Shown here in pieces: positions 5,585 to 7,986 of a stretch of 7,986 bases of DNA (positions are counted from its first letter, which is position 1; each line of letters starts with the position of its first letter). The notes beneath the pieces are model-generated. The model saw only the letters and a list, made by a program, of their open reading frames with translations. It made no database searches and had not been told where the DNA came from. Origin of the DNA: Candidatus Sumerlaeota bacterium (lineage in GTDB: Bacteria > Sumerlaeota > Sumerlaeia > MWCT01); the NCBI GenBank assembly GCA_026398545.1, contig JAPLSR010000461.1:1-7986 (forward strand). Reading direction: 5' to 3'. A program made the translations under genes and the position numbers.

Positions 5585-5778
5585 TTTTTAGCCTCCTCTA
5601 TGGCAAGACGCACCGATTTTTCCTGATAATGTTTTGCGTCACCGCCTTCTTTTCCTGAAATAGTAATCGGCTTCGTGACATTGGGATGGACAAAGTTCCG
5701 ATGATCTCCTTTTCCTCCTCTGTCAATAAAGCCCGCCTTCAGCAAATCGCTTATGAGATCTCTTATCTTCCTTGGCAT
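5581..5778 (-). CDS. hicA: HicA-family mRNA interferase toxin
   Basis: This 65-residue protein has the double-stranded RNA-binding-like fold of HicA. MPRKIRDLISDLLKAGFIDR forms the first helix and turn. GGKGDHRNFVHP follows, with His26 in the place of the conserved catalytic histidine (the usual 'G.GSH..f.hp'). Then come the strand KPITISGK and a C-terminal helix region with YQEKSVRLAIEEA. HicA cleaves mRNA in the cytoplasm and is held inactive by HicB. The Ser usually before the catalytic His is Asp here (GDH rather than GSH), a small deviation. A ribosome binding site AGGA lies at 5788-5785, 6 bases before the ATG. Gene order hicA then hicB is standard. I see no strong sigma-70 promoter upstream. 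Confidence 0.9.
   Translation of the reverse strand: MPRKIRDLISDLLKAGFIDRGGKGDHRNFVHPNVTKPITISGKEGGDAKHYQEKSVRLAIEEAKK
5592..5598 (-). promoter_or_regulatory. Strong Shine-Dalgarno for hicB inside hicA
   Basis: GAGGAGG on the minus strand sits 7 bases before the hicB ATG, within the last codons of hicA. hicA itself has only AGGA. This favours higher antitoxin than toxin translation from the shared mRNA. Confidence 0.75.
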
Positions 5779-5987
5779 TCGCTATCCTGCGACTCAAGAT
5801 AAAAAATCCCTGACCGAAAATTACAGTTTGATTATCTGATTTAACTGCCCACGTATGTCAAATGGAATTCTTCTGGTGTTTATCAAATGAAGGTTGGATG
5901 GTCAGCCACCCATGAAATTTAAGCTTGAATGGAAAGAACAGCGATAGTTATTGTCAGAAGCGAATGATAAAAGATGAGGATTTGGCT

Positions 5988-6001
5988 CGAATCGGGATTC
6001 G
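5988..6001. repeat. Interrupted palindrome
   Basis: CGAATC-GG-GATTCG is a perfect 6-bp inverted repeat with a 2-base centre. It could be a protein binding site, but the gap is otherwise uncharacterised and nothing places it at a promoter. Confidence 0.4.
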
Positions 6002-6085
6002 GGTCATAAAGGAGATGAAATCTTAATCATACTCGCAGGGGAGTTTGACCCCATGCCCCCTGAGAAAGGTTCCGAAAAACGATAT

Positions 6086-6100
6086 GAAAATGGAGCAAAT
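6086..6100 (+). repeat. 15-bp direct repeat, copy 2
   Basis: This is an exact copy of GAAAATGGAGCAAAT at 5334-5348, with a 752-bp offset. It lies near the end of the open stretch described for this gap. The pair could be the mark of an insertion or duplication that brought in hicAB, or two copies of the end of a dispersed repeat. Confidence 0.7.
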
Positions 6101-6200
6101 GGTTGAGATTGCCCCCATTGATTCAAATAACTCCTTCCTGTCAAACCCTTCTCACGATTTCGGGAAATGCATCCTTGAGTAATCACCATATTTTTATCTA

Positions 6201-6226
6201 TTGACAAATAGGAATATTTTCATAAT
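6201..6226 (+). promoter_or_regulatory. Possible promoter of the kelch-protein gene
   Basis: A perfect TTGACA (6201-6206) is followed by CATAAT (6221-6226), but the spacer is only 14 bp, shorter than the usual 16-18. TAATTT (6223-6228, 16-bp spacer) is a poorer -10 at better distance. The -35 is the stronger part of the call. Confidence 0.4.
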
Positions 6227-6267
6227 TTAGTAATGTTCTTTTTACAGAATATCCCGAAAATATTCCT
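6210..6267. repeat. 12-bp perfect inverted repeat straddling the kelch-gene promoter and leader
   Basis: AGGAATATTTTC (6210-6221) and its exact reverse complement GAAAATATTCCT (6256-6267) are separated by 34 bases. A further GAATAT at 6247-6252 forms a second inverted pair with ATATTC at 6260-6265. The left arm overlaps the spacer between the -35 and the candidate -10, and the right arm ends 3 bases before the ribosome binding site. This layout suits operator half-sites for a regulator, or a leader hairpin if transcription starts further upstream. Confidence 0.65.
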
Positions 6268-6270
6268 GAT

Positions 6271-6277
6271 GGGAGGT
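6271..6277 (+). promoter_or_regulatory. Ribosome binding site of the kelch-protein gene
   Basis: GGGAGGT lies 5 bases before the ATG at 6283 and fixes the start of the open frame that runs to the window edge. Confidence 0.75.
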
Positions 6278-6282
6278 AAATT

Positions 6283-7986
6283 ATGGATAAGATTCGGATA
6301 TTTTTTATGGTGACGATACTTCTGGCGACTTGCATCCCCATAACATTTTGCGGGCAACCCAGCCCCGCCGACCGCATTGTAAATTCACTTGCTCAAAATC
6401 CGGACCGCACGGCCATAGCGGCTATAGAGTCCCTGCATTTCAATGATGTTTGGGCTTATTACATTGACACCGGTGTCTGGGAGGAGATCCATCCTTCCGG
6501 GATTACTCCGGAAGCCATGCGTAACCACTCCGCTGTTTATGATCCCATTAATCAGCGGATGATTATCTCAGGAGGGATGAACGACTGGTATTCCTATGTT
6601 GTTGGAACGATCTGGTCCCTTTCCCTGATACCCGGTTCGGAGACCTGGTCTGTGGATGGTCCCACGACGGGATATTTCCCGGGAGATTTTTCCAATGATG
6701 ATATGCTCTATTCTCCCAGTTTAAAATCCATTGTGGGGTATAGGAGCGATTTGTCAACTCCCGTGCTCTATTTGTGGAATATGGAGACAAATGTCGCCCA
6801 GCAAATCAATTTTCCCAATTATCCTTCCCGAAGAACTTATGCGGCGGTGGCCCTGGACGAAAAGCGAAACCGGCTGATTCTCTATGGTGGAGGCGATGGC
6901 GCCACGGTGGTATATGATGAACTGTGGTCGCTTGATTTGACGCCCGGTGCGGAACAATGGACCCAACTCCCGCGTCTGGGCGACGCCCCTCCTGTAAAAT
7001 GGCTCCTGCGCGCCGTGGTGGATTCTGTCCGTGACAAGTTCATCCTTTACGGCGGCAATTCCTTTCCCAATTGGACGGACGGCGATTACAAGGACACAAC
7101 TTATGAACTGGACCTTACATCCGATACCTGGACCCTTGTTCCCACCATCACGCCTCCCTCGGCGCGTGGCCAATACGGCGTTATATGGGACCCGCTGATG
7201 CGCCGGGAATTTATATTCGGCGGTCTGTATCGGGTTGGCGCAGCCGCAGAAAATATTATCACCTATAACGAAATATGGACCTATGACAACGATTCGCAAT
7301 CCTGGTTCCAGCAGCTGCCATCCGGCCCAAAGCCGCAAATCCGGCGCAGACCGACAGCCGTCTTCGATGAGGCGAATCGCCGCATGATCATCTTTGGTGG
7401 ACAACTGATCCGTCCCCTGGTCCAGGTGCAGACTGTTGTCTCGGTTCCCCTCAATGGGCGCAGGATTGACGGGGATTGCGTTACGGTCATGGCGGAAATT
7501 GTTACCGGCTCCGCTGAAAAGGTCCGGGACGTCCGATTCCAATATCGCCTGCCCAGCATCACGGGCGTCTGGACGGATATTATTCCAGCCGGATGCAACC
7601 ACCCAAATCCTGACGCGGATTCCCCCTTTTATGTGCATTGGGATGTGACCGGTCTTTCTGACGGCGATGTTGATTTGCGAGCGTTCGCCACGGGCATAGA
7701 CGGCATGGCCGACACCGCGCCCGATGACATCACGGTCATGATAGACCATGTCAATCCTGAAACCGACGAATCCCTCACGACAGACAGCCATGTTCAGATC
7801 ACGTATGAAATTGACGAGAGCGTAATGAACGATATCGCCGTATCGGACGAATATTTAGGCTCCAATCCCAATGCCGTGAACGCGAACATGAGGATCAGGA
7901 TTCCTGAAGGCACATTGACGACCGGCACGCTGGTGACGGCCTCCTTCGCCAACCTTGTGGATCATCCGGAGCTGGACCCCACCGGC
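6283..7986 (+). CDS. Exported kelch-type beta-propeller protein with Ig-like C-terminal region (partial, runs off right edge)
   Basis: An uninterrupted frame of 568 codons runs from the ATG at 6283 to the window end without a stop. Residues 1-24 look like a signal peptide: basic start MDKIR, then a hydrophobic core FFMVTILLATCIPITF. The cysteines are not in a good lipobox, so signal peptidase I processing is more likely. Residues about 55-375 hold kelch-like repeats of the form 'a.yD....r.iifGG....': NHSAVYDPINQRMIISGG (81-98), AAVALDEKRNRLILYGG (187-203), AVVDSVRDKFILYGG (244-258), GVIWDPLMRREFIFGG (299-314) and AVFDEANRRMIIFGG (359-373). Paired strands such as YDELWSLDL and WTQLP complete blades. 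Residues about 385-490 resemble an Ig-like domain: VRDVRFQYR, FYVHWDVTGLSDGDVDLRAFA, DDITVMIDHVNP. A further beta domain begins after 495. Likely periplasmic, surface or secreted; ligand unknown. I see no catalytic motif. Confidence 0.85.
   Translation, partial: MDKIRIFFMVTILLATCIPITFCGQPSPADRIVNSLAQNPDRTAIAAIESLHFNDVWAYYIDTGVWEEIHPSGITPEAMRNHSAVYDPINQRMIISGGMNDWYSYVVGTIWSLSLIPGSETWSVDGPTTGYFPGDFSNDDMLYSPSLKSIVGYRSDLSTPVLYLWNMETNVAQQINFPNYPSRRTYAAVALDEKRNRLILYGGGDGATVVYDELWSLDLTPGAEQWTQLPRLGDAPPVKWLLRAVVDSVRDKFILYGGNSFPNWTDGDYKDTTYELDLTSDTWTLVPTITPPSARGQYGVIWDPLMRREFIFGGLYRVGAAAENIITYNEIWTYDNDSQSWFQQLPSGPKPQIRRRPTAVFDEANRRMIIFGGQLIRPLVQVQTVVSVPLNGRRIDGDCVTVMAEIVTGSAEKVRDVRFQYRLPSITGVWTDIIPAGCNHPNPDADSPFYVHWDVTGLSDGDVDLRAFATGIDGMADTAPDDITVMIDHVNPETDESLTTDSHVQITYEIDESVMNDIAVSDEYLGSNPNAVNANMRIRIPEGTLTTGTLVTASFANLVDHPELDPTG

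Larger units (their letters stand above)
5779..6282. other. 504-base intergenic region without a convincing gene
   Basis: The first part (5779 to about 5850) should hold the leader and promoter of hicAB, read leftwards; no clear -35/-10 pair is visible. The middle contains an interrupted palindrome (5988-6001), an open stretch without a start codon (5978-6106, plus strand, about 42 codons, including EILIILAGEFDPMPPEKGSE) and the second 15-bp direct repeat (6086-6100). A minus-strand ORF across 6004-6207 has no family features and is probably a shadow. The last 80 bases hold the promoter, inverted repeat and ribosome binding site of the kelch gene. The region is more AT-rich than its neighbours. 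Confidence 0.6.

Noticed and set aside
6004..6207. Minus-strand ORF of 67 codons in the right intergenic region
   Set aside because: Its composition is unusual (rich in S, P, F, G), it has no ribosome binding site and no family features; the opposite strand over part of it reads more like protein.
6283..6354. Lipoprotein signal in the kelch protein
   Set aside because: The two cysteines follow LAT and ITF; neither has the small residue expected at position -1 of a lipobox.
6754..7791. Long minus-strand ORF of 345 codons
   Set aside because: It lies antisense within the kelch gene, has no domain pattern or ribosome binding site, and the plus frame there has clear kelch and Ig-like repeats running beyond both its ends.
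1..7986. CRISPR array, tRNA or rRNA
   Set aside because: No regularly spaced repeats, no cloverleaf and no rRNA-like conserved stretch were seen on either strand.

Overview
The window looks like chromosomal DNA from an uncultivated, probably Gram-negative (diderm) bacterium. The evidence is a type II secretion-like minor pseudopilin cluster, an integron-type recombination site, two toxin-antitoxin-like pairs and an exported kelch/Ig-like protein. The very large GspK with an inserted lamin-tail-like domain and the kelch plus Ig-like protein are reminiscent of PVC-type or candidate-phylum genomes. That placement is an inference, since no rRNA or other phylogenetic marker is present.

Layout from left to right. 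1-81 may be the C-terminal end of a gene entering from the left. 187-246 folds like an integron attC site (59-base element). 329-867 is a translationally coupled two-gene module: a DUF4258-family protein, likely a toxin, and a 71-residue partner, likely an antitoxin. A TATAAT box lies only 6 bases before the first ATG, suggesting a leaderless transcript. 1059-5322 is a tight operon of four genes in the order gspH-, gspI-, gspJ- and gspK-like. Each product has a type IV prepilin leader. In type II secretion these four minor pseudopilins form the tip that primes assembly of the pseudopilus. GspJ and GspK here share an aspartate-rich, calcium-binding-like motif. GspK is about twice the usual size and carries a lamin-tail-like domain between two GspK-like halves. 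5348-5778 on the minus strand is a HicA/HicB toxin-antitoxin pair converging on gspK. 5779-6282 is a 504-base gap with no convincing gene, but it holds a 15-bp repeat shared with the gspK end, a palindrome and a 12-bp inverted repeat at the next promoter. 6283-7986 is the start of a secreted kelch-propeller protein that runs off the right edge.

How the parts relate. The pseudopilin operon is the core function. The kelch/Ig-like protein is exported and could be a substrate or surface partner of that system, but only its position suggests this. The two toxin-antitoxin-like modules flanking the operon, with the attC-like site on the left and the 15-bp direct repeats on the right, suggest accessory insertions on either side of an otherwise conserved operon. 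No gspG, gspE, gspF, gspC or gspD gene is in view.
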